A DNA stretch of 64,000 nucleotides from Novosphingobium sp. 18050 (GTDB lineage Bacteria > Pseudomonadota > Alphaproteobacteria > Sphingomonadales > Sphingomonadaceae). Position numbers and translations under genes: made by a program. A model generated the notes under the pieces. It searched no databases and was not told where the DNA came from. It was given only the letters and a program-made list of their open reading frames with translations. How positions within the stretch are numbered: position 1 is the first letter of the stretch; each line of letters begins with the position of its first letter. Location: the NCBI RefSeq assembly GCF_902706195.1, contig NZ_CACSJO010000006.1, positions 62,001 to 126,000 on the forward strand, in the 5' to 3' direction. Positions 1 to 10,943 of the stretch are shown piece by piece.

Positions 1-240
1 CGAGGTGGGCGACACGATCGCAAAGCGGCTTCTTCCGACGAGTGCGTAGATCAGGCAGCCCGCTATCGCCGCCATCACCGCGTGCTGGGGAGGGAGCCCG
101 GCGATTCCGGCATAGGCAACCGCTTCGGGAAGCATCAGTCCCGCAACGGACAGTCCAGCGATCATGTCTCCCCGGCGCATCCTGCCTTCTAAACCGGAAT
201 CAGCAACCTGCGAGCAAAACTTCGCATGATCTTCACGCAT
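1..240 (-). CDS. SulP-family anion permease, N-terminal fragment (runs off window start)
   Basis: The reverse strand is open from the window edge to an ATG at 238-240, giving 80 residues. Residues from about 24 on (GDMIAGLSVAGLMLPEAVAYA, then AGLPPQHAV, then IYALVGRSR) match the first transmembrane segments of SulP sulfate/anion transporters, which typically read DLxAGLTVAxLxLPQxMAYAxIAGLPP. Family members carry inorganic anions across the inner membrane and usually exceed 480 residues, so most of the protein lies outside. A second in-frame ATG at 178-180 is preceded by AGAAGGCAGG, a better ribosome-binding site, and could be the true start. The transported ion cannot be told from this fragment. 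Confidence 0.75.
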   Translation of the reverse strand, partial: MREDHAKFCSQVADSGLEGRMRRGDMIAGLSVAGLMLPEAVAYAGIAGLPPQHAVMAAIAGCLIYALVGRSRFAIVSPTS

Positions 241-433
241 CGTGGCGGAAAAAGCCCAGCGGCCAGGGCCACTGGGCATAGTGTCAGGTCAGGGAAGATA
301 TGGTCAAGGGAGGACCAGATCCGAGTGCGTCCTAAGCACTCAATATGAAGTAAATGAGACGCATAGCAGGCTAGAGGCTCGCTTGAGCGCCCATCCTGAT
401 CGGCCATCCGATCTGCGTGAAATGAGCCGAACT

Positions 434-1321
434 TTAGGCTCCCAAGGCAAACTCGATGCGGTTCCGGCCATCTCGCTTGGCACGGTATAGAGCGCTGTCC
501 GCGTGGGAGAGGAGCGATATGGCATCCAGCGCAACGGAGGCCCCGTCGGCACCAGCGGCGGCCTCGGCGATCCCGAAGCTCACCGTGACCCGGCCGAACG
601 GGCTGCCCGGATGAGGGATATTCAGGTCATCTATGGCCCGCTGGCAGTTTGCTGCGACAGTGGCGGCGCCGCCGATGTCGGTGTCCGGCAATACTAGGAG
701 AAACTCCTCCCCTCCATATCGGCAGGCTGCATCTCCCGCGCGGCGCAGGCATCCGATGAGTGCGCGCGCCACGGCATAGAGGCATGCGTCGCCCTGCGGG
801 TGGCCCAGGCTGTCATTGTAATCCTTGAACCAGTCGATATCGATAGCGATCAAGGACAACGACTTGCCTGCGCGCCTCGACCGCCTCAACTCGCGGTGAA
901 GTACGCTCTCCAGGCCGCGCCGGTTGAGCAGGCCCGTCAGATGATCTCGCCGGGCGGTGGCGATGAGGCGGCGGCGAGATTCTCGCAGCAGGTGTTCGAC
1001 CTGCACGCGCCGGGTCACATCCAGCACTATGAGCAGAAGCTCGAAAATGCCTCCGTTCCGGTCCGCAGTGGCATGAAACGTAACCTGATAATGGCGGCCA
1101 CCCGCGGTGAAATAGCGATCCGGCAGTGCATGTCCGAGCGCGGCGAGATCGAAACATCCCTGGACCACCGGACCTGCACCGGGGACGAGGTCGCCGGCCA
1201 GGCTGCCGGCTATCGTGTCCAGCATGAAGATCGAAGACATCGATGGGCTGGCCATCGTGACCCGGTGGCTGCGGTCCAGGACGCACAGCGTCATCGAGGG
1301 GGACGCAAACAGATGTTCCAT
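434..1321 (-). CDS. PAS-GGDEF diguanylate cyclase
   Basis: This predicted cytoplasmic enzyme makes cyclic di-GMP from two GTP. The N-terminal ~120 residues look like a PAS sensor domain (CVLDRSHRVTMASPSM, then a strand ending in LLLIVLDVTRR). The C-terminal half is a GGDEF domain: DHLTGLLNRRG, IDIDWFKDYND, GDACLYAVA, and the active-site loop RYGGEEF. An RxxD inhibitory site (RAGD) sits exactly five residues before GGEEF, so product inhibition is likely. I placed the start at the ATG ending at 1321, which has an upstream AGG; a TTG at 1352-1354 would add 11 residues but has no clear ribosome-binding site. The gene is divergent from the response regulator at 1618. No membrane segment is seen. 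Confidence 0.9.
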   Translation of the reverse strand: MEHLFASPSMTLCVLDRSHRVTMASPSMSSIFMLDTIAGSLAGDLVPGAGPVVQGCFDLAALGHALPDRYFTAGGRHYQVTFHATADRNGGIFELLLIVLDVTRRVQVEHLLRESRRRLIATARRDHLTGLLNRRGLESVLHRELRRSRRAGKSLSLIAIDIDWFKDYNDSLGHPQGDACLYAVARALIGCLRRAGDAACRYGGEEFLLVLPDTDIGGAATVAANCQRAIDDLNIPHPGSPFGRVTVSFGIAEAAAGADGASVALDAISLLSHADSALYRAKRDGRNRIEFALGA

Positions 1322-1617
1322 GAGCCTGCCGTCATGGTCCGCGGAATGGTTCAAGGAAAAGCCGCCCGGCCCACACGGGCACCGGCGCCCATGGCGGCTA
1401 TTTGCATTTTTATCAGGACTTTCCCGTAATTTTCATTTGGCCGGACCGTAGGCGCCGCCGCCCCTCACTGTCATGTAAAAGAATGTTAATCCCGGTCGAA
1501 CGTCCCGTACCGGGGCGTCCTGTAAAACATTGCAAAGACGCATCTCTAGACCTCGCAATCACCGCTCGCCCTGCTATTGAACAGCCATGCCTGCATGCGG
1601 GTGAAGAAGGACGGCGC

Positions 1618-2304
1618 GTGCGGATAGCGATACTTGAGGACGATGTGGCCCTTGCCGGGCTCGTGGAAATGACGCTCACGGAAGCGGGGCATTTCTGCGA
1701 GGTTTTCGTCGAAGGCCATCTGCTTACCCGTGCCCTGCATCGTGAGACGTACGACGTTCTCATCCTCGACTGGAATGTGCCGGGCATTTCGGGGATCGGG
1801 ATCCTCGAATGGGTGAAGGCAAACCTCGACCTGCCGCCGCCTGCGCTGATGCTGACCAGCCGGTCGGCAGAGGAGGACATCGTCGAAGGGCTTTCCGCCG
1901 GCGCGGACGACTACGTCATCAAGCCGGTTGCCCCTACCGTTCTCAAGGCACGAGTGAACGCGCTGGCGCGGCGCGCCTATCCCGCCGCCCTGCTGGGTAT
2001 GGAAGTATTCGGATCCTACCGCTTCGATACGCGCGCCGAGACGGTCGAATGCGGGGGCGAACTTATCGCGCTTACCGCGAAGGAATTCGCCCTGGCCCTG
2101 CTGTTGTTCCGCAACCTGCACCGCGCCTTGTCACGCGCGTATATCTTCGAGGCAGTATGGGGACGTAATCCGGACCTGCCGACCAGAACTCTCGATGTTC
2201 ATATCTCCAACGTCAGAACCAAGCTGAATATTCGCCCAGGCAACGGGTTCAAGCTGGTCCCTATCTATGCCTATGGATATCGTCTTGAAGCACTTACCTC
2301 TTAG
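1618..2304 (+). CDS. OmpR/PhoB-family response regulator
   Basis: A 228-residue DNA-binding response regulator. The receiver domain begins IAILEDDVALA, with the phosphoacceptor Asp51 in LILDWNVPG, a Thr in LMLTSRS and the conserved Lys in VIKPVAP. The C-terminal winged helix has LTAKEFALALLLFRN and TLDVHISNVRTKL, ending in AYGYRLE. I chose the GTG at 1618 because AGAAGGACG precedes it and the receiver fold starts immediately; the frame is open further upstream without similarity. The next gene starts within its last 38 bases, and a CHASE2 kinase follows, so this is the likely output of that three-gene set. The winged helix is that of the OmpR class, but its target genes cannot be read from the sequence. 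Confidence 0.92.
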   Translation: MRIAILEDDVALAGLVEMTLTEAGHFCEVFVEGHLLTRALHRETYDVLILDWNVPGISGIGILEWVKANLDLPPPALMLTSRSAEEDIVEGLSAGADDYVIKPVAPTVLKARVNALARRAYPAALLGMEVFGSYRFDTRAETVECGGELIALTAKEFALALLLFRNLHRALSRAYIFEAVWGRNPDLPTRTLDVHISNVRTKLNIRPGNGFKLVPIYAYGYRLEALTS

Positions 2305-3661
2305 AAATCGCGCGTTGACTGTAGGGGCCTTGGTCCTGCTCGCTGCGACTTCGGGAACCGCCTCAGCCGCTCAAAGCCAGACTGCTCAAAATCGCGGCGT
2401 GCAGAACTCTGCAAGGCAGACTTCGGGCAAGACCTCCGATGAGATCGTGCGGTACGAGGTCCAGCGCGGCGACAACCTCTTCAGGCTGGCCACGCTCTAT
2501 CTCATCCGGCCGGACGATTATCGCGCCGTGCAGCGCCTTAACCGGGTAGCGGATCCACTGCGCCTGCCGATTGGCATGATCCTGCTCATTCCACGCGAAC
2601 TGCTGAGGCTTGAGCCAGTTCGCGGCGCCGTGCACAGCTACAGCGGTGCAGTACGGATCGGTGGGCGCCCCGCGACGGTCGGCATGGGAGTGAGCGAGGG
2701 GACCTTGATCGAGACGGGGCAGAAGTCCTTCGTCACGCTCAGGCTGCCGGACGATTCCAGCATCGCGCTGCCGTCGCAATCGGCGGTACGGGTGCAGCGT
2801 CTGCGCCGCGCTGTTTTGGGCAACCACCTGGAGCGACTGTTCGAGATCGAACACGGCCGCGCCAGCGCGACGGTGACGCCGATGACCGATCCGTTCAGCG
2901 ACTTTCGCTTTGCCACGCCCGGCGCCGTCACGTCCGTACGCGGAACCCGGTTCCGCATGAGCTACGACGTACAGGACGGACATGCCACGAGCGAGGTGCT
3001 TGAAGGCAAAGTCGGATTCGCGGCGGAAGCGCACGATGCACAGACTTTGCCAGCGGGCTTCGGCACGACCAGCGAACTGGAATCCCCGGTGGCCTTGCTC
3101 GATGCGCCCGGGCTTATCGGCGCAGCCGACGTGCAGGCCGGCGATGACATTCGTTTCGTCTTGCAGCCCGTGCCGGGCGCCAAGGCATACCGCCTGCAGA
3201 TCGGCGCGGATGCGGCGTTTCTCTCGGTATTGGACGAGACGCTGACGGCTACGCCCGAGGCGCGTTTTGCATCCTTGCCCGACGGCAGGTACTTCGTGCG
3301 TGCGACCGCCATCGACCGGAACGATCTGGAAGGTAAGCCCGGCATTGCCCAGTTCGAGCGGCGGTTGGACCGTTTCGAGATGGGGCTTGAGGTCAGCCCT
3401 GCCGGTTATTCCCGGCAGTTCCGGTTCTGGTGGCGGGCACATGGCGCCATCAATCCGCAGTTCCGCTTCCAGCTTGCGAAAGCGGGCAAGGAAAACAAGC
3501 CCATGGTCGAGCAGGGGCCCCTATCTGGCAATGACCTGATCGTGATCGACCTGCCGAAGGGCAGCTATCGGTGGCGCGTCATGACCAGCCAGGTCATTGA
3601 CGGCCAGGCCGTATCCAGGTGGTCGGATTACACCGATTTGAGGGTCGAGGGCGCTTGGTGA
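2267..3661 (+). CDS. LysM-FecR domain periplasmic protein
   Basis: A 464-residue exported protein. The N-terminus is signal-peptide-like (hydrophobic stretch LTVGALVLLAATSGTASAA). Residues ~60-110 form a LysM-type module (YEVQRGDNLFRLATLYL, IPRELL), expected to bind peptidoglycan. A FecR domain follows (RIGGRPATVGMGVSEGTLIETG, FVTLRLPDDSSIALP, ATPGAVTSVRGTRFRM). The last ~180 residues are fibronectin-like strands. FecR-LysM proteins are known near CHASE2 sensors. The start lies inside the response regulator gene (38-base overlap), and the stop TGA overlaps the GTG of the kinase, so all three should be translated together. It may sense or transmit a cell-wall signal to the CHASE2 domain. A start at 2273 is equally possible. 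Confidence 0.88.
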   Translation: MPMDIVLKHLPLRNRALTVGALVLLAATSGTASAAQSQTAQNRGVQNSARQTSGKTSDEIVRYEVQRGDNLFRLATLYLIRPDDYRAVQRLNRVADPLRLPIGMILLIPRELLRLEPVRGAVHSYSGAVRIGGRPATVGMGVSEGTLIETGQKSFVTLRLPDDSSIALPSQSAVRVQRLRRAVLGNHLERLFEIEHGRASATVTPMTDPFSDFRFATPGAVTSVRGTRFRMSYDVQDGHATSEVLEGKVGFAAEAHDAQTLPAGFGTTSELESPVALLDAPGLIGAADVQAGDDIRFVLQPVPGAKAYRLQIGADAAFLSVLDETLTATPEARFASLPDGRYFVRATAIDRNDLEGKPGIAQFERRLDRFEMGLEVSPAGYSRQFRFWWRAHGAINPQFRFQLAKAGKENKPMVEQGPLSGNDLIVIDLPKGSYRWRVMTSQVIDGQAVSRWSDYTDLRVEGAW

Positions 3662-5919
3662 TCCAGCGCCGTGGCCTGAAGCTGCGGACGCAGTGGTGGC
3701 TGATCGCGATCGTTACCAGCCTTCTGGTGGCCGGGATGACGATGGACCGCACGATGATGCGCATCGACAATCTCATCTACGATCACCTCCTTCAGGCCAG
3801 CTTTTGGGCGTCGCCGTCGCCATCGTCGAAGCCCATCCTTCTTGTCGAAATCGACGATGACAGCATCCGGCGGCTCGGCCGTTGGCCCTGGAGCAGGGCC
3901 ACGCATGCAGCGCTTATCGATCGGCTGAGCGCCGCTCGGCCCAAGGCTATCGCCTACGATGTCCTGTTCACCGAACCGGGCGACCCCGACGATGACCGGG
4001 CCTTGGGGGAATCGGCAGCGGGTAGCCCCATTTTCTTCCCCATGCTGCCTGCCGCGGCCGGGCAGGAAGGTGCTGCGCCTATCGCCTCCCTGCAAGCGGC
4101 GGCCACCGGGGTCGGATATGCCACCATCGACCCCGACGCGGACGGGGTCGTGCGGTCTGCCACGACAATGGCGGGGGCGCAGGGCCAGTGGCACCATCTG
4201 ATAAGTCTGGTCGCCGCCTTTGCAACTGGCCGGGAAGTCACCGATGCCCGGGCACGGCTCATTCCGTTCGGCGGAGGGCAGGGGCGCTGGCCGGAAGTTT
4301 CCGCCGCCTCCGTACTGGCGGGCGAAGTCCCGCCGGAACTGATCCGCGACAAGATCATCCTGGTCGGAGCGACAGCGTCGGGTCTTGCCAGTCGCTATCC
4401 CACGCCGACCGGCAGCGTGATGTCGGGCCTGGAGATCGAGGCTTACTTGCTGCAGGGCCTGCGGGACGGTGCAATGATGCGCCCCGCCGGAAGTTGGGCC
4501 TGTCTGGCACTAGCGCTTCTGCCACTATGGGCTTTGATGGTACTGCTGGGACCGGTGCGCCGCTTTCCCGCGCTGGCCTGCTTCGCGCTGTGCTTGGCGC
4601 TGGTTCTCGGTTCGTGCGTGGCCGCTCTGATATTCTGGCGGCTGTGGCTTCCGCCCGGCGCGGCCTTGAGCGGGCTTGCCGTCGCCTATCCATTATGGGG
4701 CTGGCGGCAATTGGCGGTGATCGAACAGTTCATGCGTGTCCAGTTGGAGCGGCTCGATCACAAACCCTCGCTTGTGCCGCAGGCGGAACCGTCTGTCCGG
4801 GAGCGGGGGGTCGCCTATACCATCGGCCTGCTGCGCGCGGCCATCGCCCGCGACCGCGAAATGCGCCATTTCGTGGCCGACAGGCTCGACCAGTTGCCTG
4901 ACGCGACACTGGTGCTGGACCTGCAGGGCCGGATCGTCATCGCCAACGCCGCCGCACACGCTCTGTTCGCCTCGACGGGCGGGACGATTGACGAAAAGGC
5001 GAACGCCGCGTCACTCTTGCAATACTTCCGCCAGACCGGCAGCGGCGATCCGGTTCCTTTCCCTCCCATTGGCGGTGATCCGGCGATGTGCGAGGTCCAG
5101 GTCGAACAGGCCCGGTTCTTTTTGGTCGGCATGGCCGGGCAGACGTCGACCGAAGGCGCGCGCGTGGGATGGGTCATCCGTTTCGTCGACATCAGCGAAG
5201 CGAAGGCCGCACAGCGGCAACGCGACGATTTCGTGCAACTTCTCACCCATGACATGCGCTCGCCTCAGGCATCGATCCTTGCGGTGTTGGAAACCGCTTC
5301 ACCTGACCGGATATCCGCGAGGGAGTCGGTGGCGATCCGTCACTATGCGGAAAGCACGCTGAGGCTTGCGGACGAATTCGTCCAGCTCGCGCGGGCCGAG
5401 AACCTTGAATATGCGTTGGAGGAAGTCGAACTGGGCGACATGCTGATGGACGCGATCGACGATCTATGGCCGCAGTCGAAAGCCAAATCGATCGACATCG
5501 TGACGCGCGGCAATGAAGCGCTACTGATTATGGGCGAGCGCTCGCTGCTGACCCGTGCGCTCGGCAACGTGATCGGCAATGCGATCAAGTACAGCCCGCA
5601 AGGTACGACGATCACCTGCGCACTGAGCAGCGAGACGCGCGCCGATGGAACGAACTGGGCGCTCTGCGCAGTCACCGATCAGGGCCCGGGAATGGAGGCG
5701 GACCTGCGCATGACGATTTTCGAACGCTTCCGCCGCGGCCCCGTAGGCCTTGGCCCGAAGACCAGCGGCGCGGGCCTCGGACTCAGCTTCGTTCACACCG
5801 TCGTCGCGCGGCACCATGGCGAGATCGAATGCGAAAGCGAGCCTGGCCAGGGGACCACCTTCACCTTCAGTCTTCCGGGCATTATGGACACCGAGCAGAT
5901 CACAGCGCAGGTGCTGTGA
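3658..5919 (+). CDS. CHASE2-domain sensor histidine kinase
   Basis: A 753-residue membrane kinase. After one N-terminal membrane segment (WWLIAIVTSLLVAGMTM) comes a periplasmic CHASE2 domain (LVEIDDDSIRRLGRWPWSR, AIAYDVLFTEPGDP, DKIILVGATASGL). Three hydrophobic segments around residues 280-345 return it to the cytoplasm. A PAS-like region (LPDATLVLDLQGRIVIANAA) precedes the kinase core: H-box LLTHDMRSPQ, N-box NVIGNAIKYSP, G1 DQGPGM, F-box FERFRRG and G2 GAGLGLSFV. The start is the GTG overlapping the upstream stop (GTGA). It is likely paired with the regulator at 1618 and the LysM-FecR protein. The ligand is unknown. A GC-rich inverted repeat lies just after the stop. Confidence 0.93.
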   Translation: MIQRRGLKLRTQWWLIAIVTSLLVAGMTMDRTMMRIDNLIYDHLLQASFWASPSPSSKPILLVEIDDDSIRRLGRWPWSRATHAALIDRLSAARPKAIAYDVLFTEPGDPDDDRALGESAAGSPIFFPMLPAAAGQEGAAPIASLQAAATGVGYATIDPDADGVVRSATTMAGAQGQWHHLISLVAAFATGREVTDARARLIPFGGGQGRWPEVSAASVLAGEVPPELIRDKIILVGATASGLASRYPTPTGSVMSGLEIEAYLLQGLRDGAMMRPAGSWACLALALLPLWALMVLLGPVRRFPALACFALCLALVLGSCVAALIFWRLWLPPGAALSGLAVAYPLWGWRQLAVIEQFMRVQLERLDHKPSLVPQAEPSVRERGVAYTIGLLRAAIARDREMRHFVADRLDQLPDATLVLDLQGRIVIANAAAHALFASTGGTIDEKANAASLLQYFRQTGSGDPVPFPPIGGDPAMCEVQVEQARFFLVGMAGQTSTEGARVGWVIRFVDISEAKAAQRQRDDFVQLLTHDMRSPQASILAVLETASPDRISARESVAIRHYAESTLRLADEFVQLARAENLEYALEEVELGDMLMDAIDDLWPQSKAKSIDIVTRGNEALLIMGERSLLTRALGNVIGNAIKYSPQGTTITCALSSETRADGTNWALCAVTDQGPGMEADLRMTIFERFRRGPVGLGPKTSGAGLGLSFVHTVVARHHGEIECESEPGQGTTFTFSLPGIMDTEQITAQVL

Positions 5920-6233
5920 ACTTCCCGCGCAACGATCGTCGCGGGCGAGGATGTCATGAGGTGAATACGACACACCCAAGCCCGCGAACCAGAGCGTTGT
6001 AAAGCCACGTCAAATCAACCGGGACCAATGCCGAGCCCGCCGGAAGCGGGGCAACTCCCCCGATTTTGCACTGTCTATTTCGGTCGAAAGTGCGGCGGCA
6101 CATGCAATTGACGGCCAGTGCAATCAGGCCTAGCCCGCCGGCTTGCGCATTACATGCGGCAAGATAGCTGCGTCGATGGCGCTGTGTGAACGATTTTGGC
6201 GTGTCCATGCGACCGCTTCGCAAGGACGACCTA
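5920..6233. other. Intergenic region, weak hairpin only
   Basis: No convincing gene in these 314 bases. A 6-bp GC stem (CCCGCG at 5924-5929 and CGCGGG at 5940-5945) sits a few bases after the kinase stop and may end that transcript, but it lacks a T-run. A reverse-strand open frame crosses the region without domain similarity. The MlaA gene probably has its own promoter here, but none could be fixed. Confidence 0.4.
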
Positions 6234-7280
6234 ATGAGCCTGACGGCCACTGCTGCCGTATTGATTATGAGTTCTGCCGCCCCGGTGGCGGAGCCTCTCA
6301 TCATGATCGATCCCGTGGTCGCGGTTCAGGCCGAGCCGCAGCCGGACGCTGCACCTGAGCCCACGGCGGCGCCCTTGCCGGCGCCTTCGCCGGACGTGCC
6401 AAGCGCAGCCCCGGGCAATGATGCTGATGCGATTCAACGTGATGTGACTCAAGGCGACGATATTGTCGTAATGCGCCGCCAGCCGGCGCCACCGGGCGAT
6501 CCGCTCGAGCGGATCAACGAACAGTCATTCAAGACCGTGCAGGCCGTCGATAACGCGGTGCTGAAGCCGGTCGCCCAGGCCTACAACAAAGGGCTGCCCG
6601 GACCAGTCAGGCAGGGTCTGCGCAACTTCTTCTCGAACCTTGGCGAGCCAGTGGTCTTTGCCGCCTATCTCCTGGAGTTCAAGCCCGGCAAGGCGCTCGA
6701 AACGGCGGGGCGGTTCGCGATCAATACCACTATCGGGGCGGCCGGTCTTGTCGACATGGCAAAGCGCAAGCCGTTCAACCTGCCCTATCGGCCCAATGGC
6801 CTGGCCAATGTAATGGGGTATTATGGTGTCGGGCCGGGGCCTTACATGTACCTGCCGATCATCGGCCCAACCACGCTGCGCGACATTATCGGCGATTCCG
6901 TCGACAAGATGCTGGTGCCCGCAGTGGTAGGCAAGCCGTTCACCAAACCGGCGGTCGTGATCCCGGCGACGATCCTGGGCCAGTTGGGCGAGCGTGCTGC
7001 CTTCGATAGCGAAGTCACCCGTATCCGTGAGGAGGACAATCCTTACGCGACTTATCGGGAGCTGTACCTGAAACAGCGCAAGGCCGAGATCAACGCGCTT
7101 CATGGTCGGATGACGCCTGCAGTCGTCCCGGTCTATGGCCGCGCGATGCCCACCGCCGGAACCCAAGAAGAGGATGGGACTACCCAGCCTGAACAGGTTC
7201 CCCAGCAAAACGGCAGCACGCCGCCGCCGCATCCTGATCCCGCCGCCAATGCGCAAACGGGTGAAGGCGGAGCGAACTAG
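6234..7280 (+). CDS. MlaA/VacJ-family outer-membrane lipid-asymmetry protein
   Basis: A 348-residue MlaA-type protein, of the family that removes misplaced phospholipids from the outer leaflet of the outer membrane together with the MlaBCDEF system. The core is clear: DPLERINEQSFKTVQAVD, VRQGLRNFFSNLGEPVVF, GRFAINTTIGAAGLVDMA and GVGPGPYMYLPIIGPTTLRD. The ATG at 6234 follows AAGGACGACCTA and opens a signal peptide (SLTATAAVLIMSSAAPVA). No cysteine lipobox is present, unlike E. coli MlaA, which is a lipoprotein. A Pro/Ala-rich linker precedes the core and a Pro-rich, low-complexity tail follows it. No other mla genes lie next to it. Confidence 0.88.
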   Translation: MSLTATAAVLIMSSAAPVAEPLIMIDPVVAVQAEPQPDAAPEPTAAPLPAPSPDVPSAAPGNDADAIQRDVTQGDDIVVMRRQPAPPGDPLERINEQSFKTVQAVDNAVLKPVAQAYNKGLPGPVRQGLRNFFSNLGEPVVFAAYLLEFKPGKALETAGRFAINTTIGAAGLVDMAKRKPFNLPYRPNGLANVMGYYGVGPGPYMYLPIIGPTTLRDIIGDSVDKMLVPAVVGKPFTKPAVVIPATILGQLGERAAFDSEVTRIREEDNPYATYRELYLKQRKAEINALHGRMTPAVVPVYGRAMPTAGTQEEDGTTQPEQVPQQNGSTPPPHPDPAANAQTGEGGAN

Positions 7281-7416
7281 GGATTACCCTTCCGGCGAGT
7301 TGCAGAACAATAATGCTGTGGGCGTTGCCGGTCCTGGGCCCGCGTTTCGGGCGAGGGTCTGTTTTGCAGGCAAAGTCGGCCAACAACTGATCCCGGTGAC
7401 CGGGCGGCGTTGACTG

Positions 7417-7455
7417 CGCCTGAAGGCTGCGGTTTGACGCCGCAACCTTCAGGCG
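7417..7455 (-). terminator. Long inverted repeat just after the phosphatase stop
   Basis: Arms at 7417-7432 and 7440-7455 are 16 bases each with one mismatch (CGCCTGAAGGCTGCGG against CCGCAACCTTCAGGCG), loop seven bases. It starts five bases beyond the stop of the gene at 7461-8696, as expected of a terminator, though no T-run follows on the minus strand. It may serve the convergent MlaA gene as well. Confidence 0.6.
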
Positions 7456-7460
7456 TTCGA

Positions 7461-8696
7461 TCAGGGAGCGGGATGGGCGAGACGTTCGCGCGTGATCTTT
7501 TCAAAGGTCTCCAGCGTGCAAGCGGTCTTGGTCGATCCGCAGCCCGGGATTTCCAGATAGCTACGGCTCGGCGGCGCGGCGCGGGTCAGCGGGGTGAGGG
7601 CGCGCAGCTGGTCCATCGTCTGCGCTTGCTGGAATGCGCGCACGAAACGGTGACCGGCCTTGTCGCGCAGCAGTTCGAAACCGATCGCGCCGCCGGGGGC
7701 GATATCGTCGCGCGGATAATCGGCCATTGTCCAGTGCAGTTCGTAGAAACCGCCGAGCGCGGCAATATTGCTGTCATGGCCGAACAACAGTGTGACTTTT
7801 CCGCCGGTGCCGGAAAGCGCGTCGATCATCCGGGTGACGATCGGCGCGGCGAGGCGCTGGGCGACGTAAGCCGGGCGCGTCTCGTACTGGAATTTGACGG
7901 GGTGGAAGCGCAGTATCGCGCGGATGTCGGCCTTGCTGGCACGGCCCCAGCCGACCTGGCTCATCGGCATCCCCTCAAGATATTCCAGCAGCAGGGTCTG
8001 GCCTGCTGTGGATGCGAACGACAGGCCGCCTTTCATGTCCGGCTTATCGCCCGGCGTAGCCTTGAGCGTCGAGGCGGGGTCGACGGGCACGCCGACGATC
8101 CGCTGCAAGGCTGCGAAATCGGCCCGGCGCGCGGCTACGACGGCGGGAAGACCACCTTTGGGAAACTGCGCCTGCGAAGCCGCCAGCGCCTTGTCGCCAT
8201 CGATGGCTACCTCCGCGCCGGTCGGATGGAACTGGTCCTCGGCTTCTTCATCGGCCGGGTGGTCGAGCGCAACGTTGCAGCCGGGCTGCAGCGTTCCGAG
8301 GAATGCTTTCCCGGTCTTGATTGCGCGCGAACTGCCACTCGCCCAGGCGCTGATGGTTCCGGGGACTGCGCAGCCCGAAGCCGGGAGAAGCCCCGAGGCA
8401 ACGAACAGATTGCGGTCGTAATCCGCCAGACGCCGGATACCGTCAGCGCCGTGGTCGGTGAGATCGCCGGCGGGGGTGTTCCACGTCGGCCATTCGTCCT
8501 TCGTCGTGCCCACCGGCGTCGCCGGGAACTTGGTGGAGGGGCGCACGCCATGCCGCATCAGCATCACCACGCGTTCGACCGTCATCTCATCTTTGGGGGA
8601 GGCAGCGGACGCGGCGGCTGAAATGCAAAGCAGTGAGGCAGCGGTACAAGCAGCAGATACGGCACGCAGACGCCGGGAGGTTGAGCTACGGTTCAT
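7461..8696 (-). CDS. Histidine acid phosphatase (phytase / glucose-1-phosphatase type)
   Basis: A 411-residue exported phosphomonoesterase of histidine phosphatase clade 2. A signal peptide covers about the first 31 residues (SAACTAASLLCISAAASA). The catalytic motif RHGxRxx appears as MRHGVRPSTKFP, giving the nucleophile His, and the proton-donor motif HD appears as LLFGHDSNIAAL. Several Cys residues could form disulfides in the periplasm. Length and motif spacing agree with AppA/Agp-like enzymes that free phosphate from phytate or sugar phosphates. The substrate cannot be decided from the sequence. It is convergent with the MlaA gene and followed by a long inverted repeat. With the PhoD gene at 56 kb it suggests use of organic phosphate. 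Confidence 0.9.
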   Translation of the reverse strand: MNRSSTSRRLRAVSAACTAASLLCISAAASAASPKDEMTVERVVMLMRHGVRPSTKFPATPVGTTKDEWPTWNTPAGDLTDHGADGIRRLADYDRNLFVASGLLPASGCAVPGTISAWASGSSRAIKTGKAFLGTLQPGCNVALDHPADEEAEDQFHPTGAEVAIDGDKALAASQAQFPKGGLPAVVAARRADFAALQRIVGVPVDPASTLKATPGDKPDMKGGLSFASTAGQTLLLEYLEGMPMSQVGWGRASKADIRAILRFHPVKFQYETRPAYVAQRLAAPIVTRMIDALSGTGGKVTLLFGHDSNIAALGGFYELHWTMADYPRDDIAPGGAIGFELLRDKAGHRFVRAFQQAQTMDQLRALTPLTRAAPPSRSYLEIPGCGSTKTACTLETFEKITRERLAHPAP

Positions 8697-8739
8697 GATA
8701 CAAGCGCCCTGTTTTAAGATGGGGTGCGCGGTAGCTGCC

Positions 8740-8877
8740 TTATGTGACTGATCCGTGACGGTAAACGCGCTGGCCGCCTGCGGAGCCTGCCAGTCCCTGC
8801 GTGCGCCACCAGTCGAGGTCGCGCTGTCCGGGTGGCAGATCGGCTACCAGAGGGACATGGGCACCATGAACGTCTCA
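8740..8877 (-). pseudogene. Possible C-terminal gene remnant
   Basis: On the reverse strand a 44-codon frame between two stops reads, in part, HVPLVADLPPGQRDLDWWR and GSAGGQRVYRHGSVT before a TAA at 8740-8742. Its amino-acid make-up looks like real coding sequence, yet it has no start codon. It may be the tail of a decayed gene, but could be chance. Family not recognised. Confidence 0.25.
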
Positions 8878-8894
8878 GAATGACCGCAGCCTAT

Positions 8895-10943
<2,049 letters not shown>

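Noticed and set aside
5954..6304. Reverse-strand open frame that could suggest a transposase tail
   Set aside because: No transposase motif, no terminal inverted repeats and no target duplication; it overlaps the MlaA signal region.
7338..7352. Short hairpin GCCCG/CGGGC after the MlaA gene
   Set aside because: Only five base pairs and no T-run; expected by chance at this GC content.
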